Assembly (NCBI RefSeq): GCF_019469425.1
Contig: NZ_CP048272.1
Span: 124,001 to 188,000, forward strand
Length of the DNA stretch: 64,000 nt
Reading direction: 5' to 3'
Source of the DNA: Bifidobacterium asteroides
Lineage (GTDB): Bacteria > Actinomycetota > Actinomycetes > Actinomycetales > Bifidobacteriaceae
Part shown: in pieces, positions 17,494 to 26,735 of the stretch
Layout of the letters: each line of letters starts with the position of its first letter
Position numbering within the stretch: position 1 is the stretch's first letter
Translations under genes and position numbers: made by a program
The notes under the pieces: generated by a model
The model's database searches: none
What the model saw: the letters and a program-made list of their open reading frames with translations, nothing else
What the model was told of the DNA's origin: nothing

Positions 17494-18798
17494 TTAGCGG
17501 GCCTGGGCCTGGTTCGCCCATCCCTGTCCGCAGGCCTGCTTGATGGCCGTAGCGATGGAGACCGCCGGGTCGTTGTAGGGAATTAGGGTGGATTGGAAGG
17601 CGTGGTAGAGGTCGGACTTGCCGGGCCAGACCGTGCCGATCACGTGGTTGTCGGCATTCAGCTGATGCCACCAAGATCCGCCCTGGTGGTCGATCAGGTA
17701 GTGGTCTACGTAGCTGCAGAAGGTGGCGTACCAGTCAGCGTAGGTGGTCTTGCCGGTGGCTGCGTAGAGGGTGGACGAAGTGTTCAGGGCCTCGGCCAGG
17801 GTCCAGTGCATGCGGTCGTGGACCACCGGGCGGCCCTGCCAGTCGGTGGTATAGACCAGGCCCTCGGACCCGTCGGCGGCCCAGCCATCCTCCACAGCCC
17901 TGGCGAACAGGTGCTCGGCTGCCTCAATGTAGCGGCGGCGGTCGGCCTCCTGACCGAACCTGCTTAATGCGTACTGAGTAATCAGCCTGGCCCATTCGAT
18001 TCCGTGGCCCGGCGTGGCCCCGTAGGGCTTGAACTGATCGGCCTTGTCGTCCTCGTTGTAGTCCAGGTCGGCCTGCCAATCGCTGTTGAAGTGCTCGGGG
18101 ATGCGCCACTGATTGTTCTCGGCCCAGCCGATGACCTGGTCGATGATGCGTCCGGCGCGCTCGCGGTATTCCTCCTTGCCGGTGGCATCGGCTACGGCCA
18201 GGAAGGCCTCAGTGCTGTGCATATTGGCGTTGAGCCCCCGGTAGGGGTCCAGCCGGGTAAAGCCGCTGTCCCAAGTGTCGACGGCCAGGCCCCTGTCATC
18301 ATCCCAGAAGTAGCGGTTGAAGATCTCCAGCGCCTGATCCAGCAGGGATTGTCCATCGGAGTCGCCCGCCAGCATGGCCGAAGAGGCAGCCAAGACCACG
18401 AAGGCGTGGGTGTAGCAGGTCTTGCCGCTCTCGGGCTGGCCCTGCCAGGAGACCGAGGGGTACCAGCCGCCGTGTTCGTCATCGTGCAGGTTTCCTTGAA
18501 GAGCCTGGACGCCGCGGCGGACCAGTTGTGATGCTCCCGGGTAGCCCAGGAGGCTGCCGATGGCGTAGACGTGCGTCATTCTGCAGGTGATCCAGGTCTG
18601 GATTCCCTGGTCTGGGTCGATGCTGCCGTCGTCATTGAGCCAGCCGGCGCCGCCCTGCTCGGTGGGGAACCCGCGCCCGAAGTCCAGGAAGCCATAGGTC
18701 TGCGAGGCCATGAAGATGCGATTGGCTTCGTTTCCCAGCAGGTATCGGGGATTCATGGCGGAAGATGAGGCTCCCGGATGGTTCGGTGTCTTGGTCAT
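17494..18798 (-). CDS. AGE-superfamily aldose-ketose isomerase, YihS/mannose isomerase-like
   Basis: Predicted (alpha/alpha)6-barrel of 434 residues interconverting an aldose and ketose such as mannose and fructose. Recognised by similarity along most of its length to E. coli YihS: WITCRMTHVYA, RGLNANMHSTEAFL, YGATPGHGIEWAR, HDRMHWTLAEA, GSWWHQLNADN and DLYHAF. The expected catalytic set is present: Arg73, His193, His264, Glu267 and His398. First gene of the nag operon and divergent from a ROK repressor, which suggests co-use of mannose and GlcNAc from N-glycans. A sulfoquinovose substrate is possible but no other sulfoquinovose genes are seen. Confidence 0.87.
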   Translation of the reverse strand: MTKTPNHPGASSSAMNPRYLLGNEANRIFMASQTYGFLDFGRGFPTEQGGAGWLNDDGSIDPDQGIQTWITCRMTHVYAIGSLLGYPGASQLVRRGVQALQGNLHDDEHGGWYPSVSWQGQPESGKTCYTHAFVVLAASSAMLAGDSDGQSLLDQALEIFNRYFWDDDRGLAVDTWDSGFTRLDPYRGLNANMHSTEAFLAVADATGKEEYRERAGRIIDQVIGWAENNQWRIPEHFNSDWQADLDYNEDDKADQFKPYGATPGHGIEWARLITQYALSRFGQEADRRRYIEAAEHLFARAVEDGWAADGSEGLVYTTDWQGRPVVHDRMHWTLAEALNTSSTLYAATGKTTYADWYATFCSYVDHYLIDHQGGSWWHQLNADNHVIGTVWPGKSDLYHAFQSTLIPYNDPAVSIATAIKQACGQGWANQAQAR

Positions 18799-18844
18799 GG
18801 CGATCGCTCCTTTGCTCAGCGAGGGATGCAGCTGTTTCTGGTAT

Positions 18845-18874
18845 CTGTTAACAGCCTAACACGTAATTGTTAGG
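18845..18874. promoter_or_regulatory. Tandem palindromes, probable ROK-repressor operator
   Basis: A perfect 10-bp palindrome CTGTTAACAG (18845-18854) abuts a perfect 7-bp inverted repeat CCTAACA-N6-TGTTAGG (18855-18874). Both lie between the isomerase start (18798) and the divergent ROK regulator. NagC/ROK operators are typically built from GTTA/TAAC-type half sites, as here. Confidence 0.6.
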
Positions 18875-19016
18875 GAACTGAACTTTTTACTGACTATCCC
18901 GTAGTCTTGCCCATGATGCTAGTGCGTAGTCTTGAAAACGAACCAGTTTGATGCCGTTATGGCGAGATCTGGATCTGTCCGGGCAAGGATGTTTACAATA
19001 TAAGGAGCAAGCATGG

Positions 19017-20213
19017 ATGGGCATGGTCACGGGGTTCAAGGCCCAATCCCCATGGCGGGTCCCCGTTCCCGCATTATCTATCGTCAGGCGAATTATGACC
19101 AGCAATAGCGGCAACCTGTCCAAGGCATTGCCCAAGTCGGTGCGGCACCACAATCGAGCAATCTTGCTCAGATTGCTCTATCCCGATGTCAGTATGACCA
19201 GGGCTGATCTGGCCCGCGCTTCAGGGTTGACCAGGGTCGCCATATCAGATATTGTGGCCGAGCTGCTGGGCGAGCATCTGCTCATGGAGGTGGGTTACAG
19301 CAAATCCACCGGGCCGGGCAAGAGGGGACGGCTGCTGCGCATCAATCCTGACGGGCGCAGTATCCTGGCCCTGGACCTTTCCACGCCCTACGTTTTCAGG
19401 GGGGCGGTGCTCAACCTGACTGGGCAGGTAGTGGCGCGTGAGGAGATCCCTCTAACTGCTGACGGCAAGGTTCCCCTGGACTTGGTGGGGGAGCTGACCG
19501 ATTCATTGATGCAGCGGGCAGCCCACCCCATCATGGGCATCGGCGTATCCAGTCCTGGCATCGTCAGTGCTGAAGGCGTTGTGGATGATGCTACCAACCT
19601 TGGCTGGGTTCAGACCGACCTGCGCGGCTATTTGCATGAGAAGACAGGCCTGGAGATAACGGTCAACAACGATGCTAACAACGAGGTGCTGGCCGAGCAG
19701 CAGTTCGGCTCAGGACAATCTGACCTACTGCTGGTCCATCTGGGCGACGGAGTTGGGGCGGGGTTGCTGGTTTCCGGCGAGCTGGTGACCGGTTGCAACC
19801 GTGCGGCCGGCGAGATCGGCCATGTGGTGGTGGATCCCACTGGTCCTCAGTGCCGTTGCGGCAAGCGCGGCTGCCTGGAATCGCTGATCAGCGTTCCCAA
19901 GCTGACTGCTGCAATGGACAAGGATCCTGACAATCTGGCCAGCATTTTGCGCCGGGCCGGTGAACTGCTGGGCCGTGTTCTGACCATGTCTGCCGGCCTT
20001 ATGGACATTCCTCGCGTGGCTGTTCTGGGCGACTCCAGGGTGGTCAACCGCATCTTCCTGAGTGCTATGGAGAAAACCATGAACGATGCCCTGGCCACTG
20101 ATTTCCGGCGGCCCCTTGTGGTTGACCGCTCGGCCCTGGGTGAGGATGCCGCCTTGCTTGGGGCCTGCTCCACAGTGGTGGCCGACCTGATTGAGCCTGA
20201 CGGCACCGTCTGA
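19017..20213 (+). CDS. ROK-family transcriptional repressor
   Basis: NagC-like regulator of 398 residues. A winged HTH (MTRADLARASGLTRVAISDIVAEL) precedes a sugar-kinase-like domain with GIGVSSPGIV, a NNDANNEVLAE motif, GAGLLVSGELV and the zinc motif CRCGKRGCLE. Start at 19017 is supported by AAGGAG at 19002-19007; ATG 19095 is a shorter alternative and the frame is open back to 18948. Divergent from the isomerase-kinase-nagBA operon, which it probably represses until an amino-sugar phosphate or mannose-derived ligand binds. The ligand is inferred from context. Confidence 0.88.
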   Translation: MGMVTGFKAQSPWRVPVPALSIVRRIMTSNSGNLSKALPKSVRHHNRAILLRLLYPDVSMTRADLARASGLTRVAISDIVAELLGEHLLMEVGYSKSTGPGKRGRLLRINPDGRSILALDLSTPYVFRGAVLNLTGQVVAREEIPLTADGKVPLDLVGELTDSLMQRAAHPIMGIGVSSPGIVSAEGVVDDATNLGWVQTDLRGYLHEKTGLEITVNNDANNEVLAEQQFGSGQSDLLLVHLGDGVGAGLLVSGELVTGCNRAAGEIGHVVVDPTGPQCRCGKRGCLESLISVPKLTAAMDKDPDNLASILRRAGELLGRVLTMSAGLMDIPRVAVLGDSRVVNRIFLSAMEKTMNDALATDFRRPLVVDRSALGEDAALLGACSTVVADLIEPDGTV

Positions 20214-20335
20214 AAGTTGATTGAAGACCTGTTTCGCAGCCGCACCCGGAGTTGGTGATTCGCGCACATCGCCGAGACCTGCTACCATAGTGACTCGCAT
20301 ACGGTTGGCCGAGGTCTGACCCCGGTAGCCAATTT

Positions 20336-20406
20336 GCGGGCGTAGTTCATTGGTAGAATGGAAGCTTCCCAAGCTTCAGAGGCGGGTCCGATTCCCGTCG
20401 CCCGCT
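20336..20406 (+). tRNA. tRNA-Gly (anticodon CCC)
   Basis: 71 nt. Acceptor arm GCGGGCG pairs with CGCCCGC (20399-20405). The anticodon stem GAAGC/GCTTC frames loop TTCCCAA, giving anticodon CCC. T arm GCGGG-TCCGATT-CCCGT. CCA is not encoded. A T-run follows at 20411-20415. Confidence 0.95.
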
Positions 20407-20516
20407 CTCCTTTTTAGAAATTTGCTACTGGCATTGACATTTGGGTTTGGGGAATTTTCAACTTTGTCAAAGATAAACTCCTGAGTGCGTCTAATGCTGA
20501 TCGCCTCCTGCTAAGG

Positions 20517-20546
20517 ATGCAGCATATGCCCGGGCATATGCTGCAT
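20517..20546. repeat. 30-bp perfect palindrome downstream of tRNA-Gly
   Basis: The half site ATGCAGCATATGCCC reads identically on both strands across 20517-20546, with no unpaired loop. It starts 110 bp after the tRNA and ends 27 bp before the end of a decayed gene read from the other strand, so it may terminate that gene. Confidence 0.85.
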
Positions 20547-20572
20547 TCCCTGCGAATCCATATCGTTAGATG

Positions 20573-21085
20573 TTAGATGAAGCTGATTGGCTTATAGTCG
20601 GTGAGCAAGAGCGTCAGCATCGGCGTTTGCTCACTGAGGATATCGCTGGCGTCTATCGAGAGAAACAGCATCCCAGCCAGACTGTGCAATAAGACGATCA
20701 ACGTCACTGAAACAAGCAGGTTTTTTGCGACGACGTTCCACCATTTCCGAGCTTTGCGCGACTTTCTTTTATAGAAGGCGACAAGATGGACGATACCGCT
20801 TATCAGCCAGCAGACAAGCTATAACAGTCGTCGCAATTATCCTGTCCACCCAGGTGTCTGACGCAAAATCAACGGCATGTGGGAATGCCGTAAAGAGCTG
20901 AATAGGAATTTTGCTATACCATACCCAGCCATTGACAGTAACAGAGTTAAGCCTAGAAACCATAGGACAATCTCGGTATGAACGGGTACGTGGATCATGT
21001 GGCGAAAGTCGGTTTGCTTCATATTTTCGTCTGCTTTGTGCGCTTTCCGTTCCCGCTTGTCGTAGTCGCAAGGCTGCAGCATCAA
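20573..21085 (-). pseudogene. Frame-disrupted integral membrane protein gene
   Basis: Reading leftward from 21085, three frames must be joined to give one protein-like product. Frame one contains MKQTDFRHMIHVPVHTEI and a TM segment (VLWFLGLTLLLSMAGYGIAKF). The second adds VDFASDTWVDRIIATTVI. The third continues a TM segment from near 20822 (LVCWLISGIVHLVAFYKRK), then a basic stretch (SRKARKWWNV) and another TM segment, and ends at TAA 20573-20575. At least two frameshifts are needed. No family recognised. It lies in DNA with lower GC beside a tRNA. Confidence 0.5.
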
Positions 21086-21087
21086 TT

Positions 21088-21502
21088 AGGTATGAAAGGC
21101 CGCATGCAGCTGCTTCGTTCCATTCCCGCTGTTGTTGTTCCACATAAAAGGCAGTTTTCACTGAAGCGTTTCTTATCTGTGAAAGATTCGACTGCGCGAT
21201 CCCCAAGGCGGCTGACTACGACAAAAGAAAGTACGAATCATAGCGTGGCTTCGTTTGTGTCTCCGCGTCTGATCGAGGCATATGCGCTGTCTTTGCTTGC
21301 CGTGTCCGATGCGAGGAAGCTATATCCAAGGCCGGTTTCCCGTGAAGAAATCTACGACCCGGTGCGTGTCATCTCGGCCCGCGACTGTGTCGGCGCGACA
21401 CCTGCCGGCCAGTTGATGGAGCGCCTCCTCGAAGTCACCATCAGCGCCGACGGAGCCATCACCTTGACGCTCAAAGGTGTCCGTACCATGTCAGCAAGCT
21501 GA
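21088..21502 (+). pseudogene. Possible gene remnant beside the tRNA (unknown)
   Basis: An open frame on this strand ends at 21502. Its C-terminal half (about 21240-21502: VSPRLIEAYALSLLAVSD, then EIYDPVRVIS, then GQLMERLLEVTISADG) looks protein-like, while the N-terminal half overlaps the opposite-strand pseudogene and looks random. The late beta-strand-like end recalls C-termini of large serine recombinases, but I cannot support that. From 21503 to 21946 I see no gene. Confidence 0.25.
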
Positions 21503-21946
21503 CACCGCTCCGCTCCGCACCTCCAACGGCGAGAAACGGCCATTGGCGAATCCTGGGTACACCGCCTTCCATCTCGGCGGAACAAGCGCGTCTATAACCG
21601 CAAGCGGCAACCTGCTCGCATCCGCACAATATCAACGTTAACTGAGATGTACCCATCTTGCCTGATTATGTATCCATTCCAGTCCACCCAACTGGGTAAC
21701 CAGACCTCCATAGTTTCGTCCCGCTTGAATCACCTCATAGTGATTGTTTTCCATATTCTTGTCCCTAATCGACCCCTCTGCATCTGATTTAGAAGCTGCA
21801 AGGTGGTCAACGGTGGCGAAAGGTCCTTGTCAGCATCATCGTTAGCGAATGATAATCCTGGAAATTCTGGTGTGTCGAAGCACGGTGCCCTAGGTCGGGC
21901 ATTGGAAGATGAGGGGGTACAGGGAAGTATGGAAAGGACGGCCATC

Positions 21947-22180
21947 ATGGCTGATTATCACGTGCAATACGACGAGGATCGCGATCTCTGGACAGTCAAG
22001 CGGGCCGGGGCCTCACGCGTTTCCCGCACCTTCGCTACCAAGGCGGAGGCCAGCAAGCAGGCCAAGGTCTTTGCAGACCGGTCAGGCGGCGGTGAGGTCA
22101 ACATCCATAACAAGGGCGGCAATAAAATCCGCGACAAGCGCACCATAGGCAAGAAGGATCCTCGAGACATCAAGGGCTGA
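21947..22180 (+). CDS. DUF2188 domain protein
   Basis: Small basic protein of 77 residues beginning MADYHVQYDEDRDLWTVKR. It follows the DUF2188 pattern: an N-terminal strand with a Trp-x-Val-Lys core, a Ser/Thr-rich turn, a helix with KAEASKQAK, then VNIHNKGGNKIRDKRTIGKKDPRDIKG. Function of the family is unknown. Start supported by GAAAGGA at 21932-21938. It stands alone between decayed DNA and a membrane-protein gene. Confidence 0.82.
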   Translation: MADYHVQYDEDRDLWTVKRAGASRVSRTFATKAEASKQAKVFADRSGGGEVNIHNKGGNKIRDKRTIGKKDPRDIKG

Positions 22181-22391
22181 ACGCCAACTGAGCAACTGAG
22201 CCCTGGGACTTTTCGCCGTCATCGGGCCTGTGCTGGTGCCGAACGTCCCGGCGATAAGCAGCTATGCGCTTCTGATATGCCCATCTATCAGCTCGGCAGG
22301 ATGTCGGGATGGTGAAGCATTGGCCGCTGTCGCTGGTCTGCATGTGTCCGCCCCCATAGACTGAAACCAACCGTGAAAGGTGGCGAGGTCG

Positions 22392-23201
22392 ATGGCCGAC
22401 GGATTCAACCAGCTGGATCAGCGGCTGGCGGACAGCGGGTATGACGAGGGTCTGCCAGTCTCCTATCCTCCTCGCCCGGATATTGATGAGCGTCCTATTC
22501 AGATAGCCCATGCCAACATCTGGAGTCGGTTTGCAGCAGTCACAGGACTGGTCTCAGCTCTTGCGGGCGCGGCCTTGCTGGCCCATGCCATAGCACCCTC
22601 CAGGCTGGGGGTCATAGGCCAGGTGGGCATCTCGGCTTGGGTGGGCGTCTCTGTGGCCTTTGCCCTGTTGACCATAATCCTGGTCGTCATAGCCCGCCAC
22701 TCCGGACCAGTCCCGAATCGGCCATCGGTAGGCTCGGCGGGCATTATTCTTTTGATTTGCGGAATGCTCTTGACGGCGGCAGGCCTGCTTATTGCCAACT
22801 CTTATCCCAAGGGCATCATCAAGACCCCCGCGCGTGACGACGCGCCCATCAGCTCGCCTCAGGCCATGACCGGCGGTATCGACAAGGCTGCCGGCCAGTG
22901 CGCTTCGGGTTGGCATGACATCGGCTTGGGTGGTTATGTGGGCATCTCCCAAGCTCGGTATTGCACGGATACGGCCATGGCCTACGTGGTCTTCGATAAC
23001 GACTCTGCGGCATCCCTGGCTAAAGGGCCTATCCGCGCCCGCGTGCCCGACCTGCTCTCCCGCTACGGAGGCGGGTTGCAGCCCCAGGATTTATGGCTGC
23101 TGACCGGCAAGCGTTGGATGGTGGTGGGCAGCAAGGCCCAGGTGACCGGACTGCAGGGCCAGTGGGGTGGTCAGGCCGAGCCACTCATGAGTCAGCATTG
23201 A
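22392..23201 (+). CDS. Membrane protein of unknown function
   Basis: 269 residues. A hydrophilic N-terminus (~40 residues) is followed by four TM segments: about 45-65 (FAAVTGLVSALAGAALLAHA), 75-110, and 120-142. Then comes an extracytoplasmic domain with two Cys, in QCASGWHDIGLGGYVG and ARYCTDTAMAY, likely a disulfide. No family recognised. The start ATG 22392 is preceded by gaaaggtggcgagg; GTG 22380 is an alternative. About 22 bp before the esterase gene, on the same strand. Confidence 0.75.
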   Translation: MADGFNQLDQRLADSGYDEGLPVSYPPRPDIDERPIQIAHANIWSRFAAVTGLVSALAGAALLAHAIAPSRLGVIGQVGISAWVGVSVAFALLTIILVVIARHSGPVPNRPSVGSAGIILLICGMLLTAAGLLIANSYPKGIIKTPARDDAPISSPQAMTGGIDKAAGQCASGWHDIGLGGYVGISQARYCTDTAMAYVVFDNDSAASLAKGPIRARVPDLLSRYGGGLQPQDLWLLTGKRWMVVGSKAQVTGLQGQWGGQAEPLMSQH

Positions 23202-23223
23202 ATGACAGGACCGGTCGACTATC

Positions 23224-23988
23224 GTGGCAGGTATGGATCAAGCACAAAAGGATGACGGGGGATTGGTGGGTCGGCCCTCCACGGTGGTGCCCGGACGTTT
23301 TGGGCAGGAGCTCAAGGTCGAGCAGGTCCGTTGGTCCCGCAAGCAGGGCACAGGCAACCCCTCGCGGCCCATTTTTGTACTCATGCACGGCTGGGGCTCC
23401 AACGAGGAGGACATGGCTGATCTGATGCGTTATGTGGCCCCCTACAACGACTATGCATCCCTGCGGGCGCCCATGATGGTGCCAGGCAGCGAGCGCGGCA
23501 TGTTCGGCCCGGGCTATACCTGGTTTCACGACATGCGCCCCGAGCAGGAAGACCTGGATCGGGATGGCTATGCAGCGGCCCGGGCCGTGGATGCCTGGGT
23601 TTCAGCCAATATCCCCGAAGACCGACCTGTAGTGGCCATGGGCTTCTCCCAGGGAGCCATGCTGGCTGTTCATCTGCTTCGGGTCAATCCTGAGCGTTAT
23701 CGAGCATCCATATGCCTGTCCGGGTTCCTGGCCCCAGGCCTGGTGCCCGGCACTGCTCCGGCCGATGAGCGCCTGGCTGGCTTGAATAAGCCGGTCTTCC
23801 TGGGATTCGGTTCGGATGACACCACGGTGCCCAAGTACGAATTCCGGGCTCTGGCCGCCTGGCTGGACGAGCACGTATGGCTGCACACCACCGAGTACGA
23901 CCACCTGGAACATGCTGTCGACATGCGCGAGATGAACGACCTTCGCCAGTGGCTGGGCGAGATCGACGTGACCTCGGGCCTCATGTAG
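23224..23988 (+). CDS. Alpha/beta hydrolase, phospholipase/carboxylesterase family
   Basis: Cytosolic serine esterase of 254 residues (predicted). Oxyanion-side motif VLMHGWGSNEED near 57, nucleophile elbow GFSQGAM (Ser in G-F-S-Q-G), acid in FGSDDTTVP, and the catalytic His most likely in DHLEHAVD near the end. This pattern is that of the PF02230-type carboxylesterases and dienelactone-hydrolase-like enzymes. Substrate unknown. GTG 23224 and ATG 23233 are both possible starts. Convergent with the antiporter gene, 6 bp apart. Confidence 0.87.
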   Translation: MAGMDQAQKDDGGLVGRPSTVVPGRFGQELKVEQVRWSRKQGTGNPSRPIFVLMHGWGSNEEDMADLMRYVAPYNDYASLRAPMMVPGSERGMFGPGYTWFHDMRPEQEDLDRDGYAAARAVDAWVSANIPEDRPVVAMGFSQGAMLAVHLLRVNPERYRASICLSGFLAPGLVPGTAPADERLAGLNKPVFLGFGSDDTTVPKYEFRALAAWLDEHVWLHTTEYDHLEHAVDMREMNDLRQWLGEIDVTSGLM

Positions 23989-23994
23989 ATCGGC

Positions 23995-26226
23995 TCAAAG
24001 GGCTGAGTCGGCGTCGACCTGCATGACGTAGACGTTGCGGCGCATCTTCCTGGCCGTCGTGCGCGAGATCTCCCCCGATTCGACCATGTCCTGGATCTGG
24101 CCCAGCTCGATGGCGTATCCCTCGCGCTTGGCCTCCTCCACCTGATCCCTGACGGCAGGCATGCCCGCGTATTCGGTCTTTCCCTCCGCGGATGATTCGA
24201 TCATCTGATGGTTGATGATAGTGTTCAGCAGGTCCTCGGTCTTGAAGCGGCCCTTGCCCAGCTCGGAGTAGAGCTTTTCGATCAGGAAGTGGTTCATCTC
24301 TGCCTGCAGGTGGCGTCCGGCCACGAAGACTTGGTCCTTGTCGATCGGCTGAGTCAGGTGCTTTAGGCGGTGGAACTGGCTGTGCAGCAGGCCCCTGAGT
24401 CGTCTGCGAGCCGTGTAGGCCCTCCAGCGCAGTTCCCCGCCCCTGTCCAAGTGGAAGAGGGATCCGGATATGGTGGACAGGATCCTGCGGGCGGCCTGTT
24501 CCTGGCTGCGCAGATTCAGCAGTTCCTCCTGGTCATCGCCGCGCTCGTCGCGACGGTCGATCAGCTGGGCGTCGGCATCCCTGTCGGCTACGGTTTCGGC
24601 CTCAGTACTGGGTTCGGTCTCGGTCCCGTTCTCGGAGGCAGGCTGCGTTGATGCAGGTGCCTGTTCTATGCCCGCGTCTTCGTTCCTGAGCCGCTCCTCC
24701 AGCTGATCCTGGGCCTCCTCGATTCGGCTCAGCCGCTCCTCCATGTAGTCCTGCTCCCACTCCATGGTCTGCACCTGCAGGTCCTGGAAGTCCTTGGGGG
24801 AATACTGGCCGATTCGCGACTTGAGCTTGGCGATGCGGTGGTTATACTGCTTGATCACCTGCTGGATGGCCAGCCGATTCTCATCAGTGATCCTGCTGGA
24901 GAGCTCCCGGACAGTGCCCCTGAGCACCTTGATGAATTTTTCGACCTGTTGGGCCGGCACCTCGTTGCCCTGTGAGGGGGCCAGCAGCGGCAGGGCGAAG
25001 TTGGCCAGCACCAGGGTGACGATGATGACTCCGGCGGCCACGAATATCAGCTCGCTGCGCATGGGGAAGGCGGACCCGTCATCGGTCATATAGGGGATGG
25101 TCAGGGCCAGGGAGAGGGTGATGGTCCCCTTGGGGCCGCCGAAGGTCATGACGGCTGCCGACCTCAGGAGCTTGGATGTGATCCGTGGTCTGCTGCCGGT
25201 TTCATGGTCCTTGGTGAAGATCAGAACGCTGGCCGTCCAGAGGAAGCGCAGCATTATCACGATCAGGCAGACCAGGATGATGGTGGCTACCAGCATCCAG
25301 TTGCTGACCCGCCGGTCTCGCCAGCTGGTGCCCATGGCTGCCGGCAGCAGCATGCCCAGAAGGACGAAGACCGCACCGTTGAGGCTGAAGGAGAGCACCT
25401 TCCAGACGCTGGATGAGACGATGTTGGCCTTGGAAGTATTGGGTCCCACCCCGGTGTGGTCGAAGCGGATCAGCAGTCCAGTAGATACCACAGCCAGGAT
25501 TCCGGACACATGCAGGATGTTCTGCCCGACCATGTATATCAGGAAGGGCAGGAAGAGCTCCAACAGGATCCTGGTGGTGGTGGTTTCCCAGCCCAGGCGA
25601 CGGGCCGACTCAAAGAGCCAGTTGACCACAAACCCTGTGATCAGGCCGAAGCCGATGCCACCCACGAACTCGACAAAGAACTCGCCCAGGGCCTGAGGCA
25701 GGGAGAAGGAGCCGGTCACGGTAGCCAGGATGGCGAACTGGAAGCCGATGACGCCGGTGGCGTCGTTGAAGAGCGATTCGCCGGCAAGGATCGAGTGTTC
25801 GTCTGGTGTGAGGTCGGCGCTCTCGCCCAAAGAGGAGACGGCCACGGCATCGGTCGGTCCCAGGGCGGCGCCCAGGGCCATGGCTGCGGCCAGGGGGAAC
25901 ATGGGCCAGGCGGCATGCAGGATGACGCCCACCATGATCATGGTCAGAGCAGCCAGTCCGATTGCCAGGGAAAGGGATGATCGCAGTCCCTTGAGCAGTT
26001 CCATCTTGTTGATGGTGTGGGCCTCGTAATAGAGCAGGGGAGCGATGAAGAGGACCATGAACAGCTCAGGATCCAGCCGCATTCGCGGGAAAATGGGCAG
26101 CAGGGCCATTACTGCGCCCAGGACGATCTGGACGAGAGGGGTAGAGATCCGGGGAATGAATCTGGAAATAAAGGAAGAGACGAGGACGGCAGCAAGTATG
26201 CACAGAATGAGAATGAATGTTTCCAC
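23995..26226 (-). CDS. CPA1-family Na+/H+ antiporter (NhaP-like) with long cytoplasmic tail
   Basis: Membrane antiporter exchanging Na+ or K+ for H+. About 12-13 TM segments fill residues 1-415, with conserved GPTDAVAVSSL and ESLFNDATGVIGFQ (the ion-binding Asn-Asp). A hydrophilic, charged ~320-residue C-terminal tail follows, partly coiled coil (QLEERLRNEDAG) and likely regulatory. The preferred start is GTG 26226, which has AAAGGAAG close upstream; GTG 26244 would add six residues. It is divergent from the P2-type ATPase gene, suggesting shared ion homeostasis. Confidence 0.92.
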   Translation of the reverse strand: METFILILCILAAVLVSSFISRFIPRISTPLVQIVLGAVMALLPIFPRMRLDPELFMVLFIAPLLYYEAHTINKMELLKGLRSSLSLAIGLAALTMIMVGVILHAAWPMFPLAAAMALGAALGPTDAVAVSSLGESADLTPDEHSILAGESLFNDATGVIGFQFAILATVTGSFSLPQALGEFFVEFVGGIGFGLITGFVVNWLFESARRLGWETTTTRILLELFLPFLIYMVGQNILHVSGILAVVSTGLLIRFDHTGVGPNTSKANIVSSSVWKVLSFSLNGAVFVLLGMLLPAAMGTSWRDRRVSNWMLVATIILVCLIVIMLRFLWTASVLIFTKDHETGSRPRITSKLLRSAAVMTFGGPKGTITLSLALTIPYMTDDGSAFPMRSELIFVAAGVIIVTLVLANFALPLLAPSQGNEVPAQQVEKFIKVLRGTVRELSSRITDENRLAIQQVIKQYNHRIAKLKSRIGQYSPKDFQDLQVQTMEWEQDYMEERLSRIEEAQDQLEERLRNEDAGIEQAPASTQPASENGTETEPSTEAETVADRDADAQLIDRRDERGDDQEELLNLRSQEQAARRILSTISGSLFHLDRGGELRWRAYTARRRLRGLLHSQFHRLKHLTQPIDKDQVFVAGRHLQAEMNHFLIEKLYSELGKGRFKTEDLLNTIINHQMIESSAEGKTEYAGMPAVRDQVEEAKREGYAIELGQIQDMVESGEISRTTARKMRRNVYVMQVDADSAL

Positions 26227-26735
26227 GGGCTTCCTTTCCGCCACGCAATCCCGGGCGGGCTACCGCAGGCCCGACTAGCAGGGTTCATTCGACCAATGAA
26301 GGAATCTCCGAGTACAGGGTTGCATGAGGATTGACGTCGCATAACCCATTGTACGGAATCGCGGTATCCAGGAACAGCATTAATGGACAATGTGCGCTAA
26401 GTTGACACCTCAAGCCGGAATGGTGGACAGACTGCGCTCGCGATAGGCGAACATTTGTGAAAATCCGGCCCGGGCACCCCTCTTAAGCGCATGAAAGGCC
26501 GACTCAATCGGTATACTCATAAGGACCGGGAAGGCTCCGAACCTCCCAGCGGGCACTGCTTGCGGCGGCTGACCATGGAGCCCCATCTCTTGACCCCGGG
26601 GACTTACGCGCACGCTATTGTTTCCCCGACGCTTCCGGACATCCCCCGGTCCAGAAGGAAGATTGCAAGAAAGACTGCAGAGGGTCGCATGCGGGGACAA
26701 ATGACCGATCCGGTTTGGAAAGGCCAGGTTGACCG
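26227..26735. other. 509-bp divergent intergenic region
   Basis: Separates the antiporter from the P2-type ATPase. I see no convincing gene: short open frames here lack good starts and sensible composition. It presumably holds two divergent promoters, but no clear -35/-10 pair stands out. Confidence 0.6.

Noticed and set aside
21088-21502. Serine-recombinase C-terminal remnant
   Set aside because: Only the last ~25 residues look suggestive; not enough to name a family.
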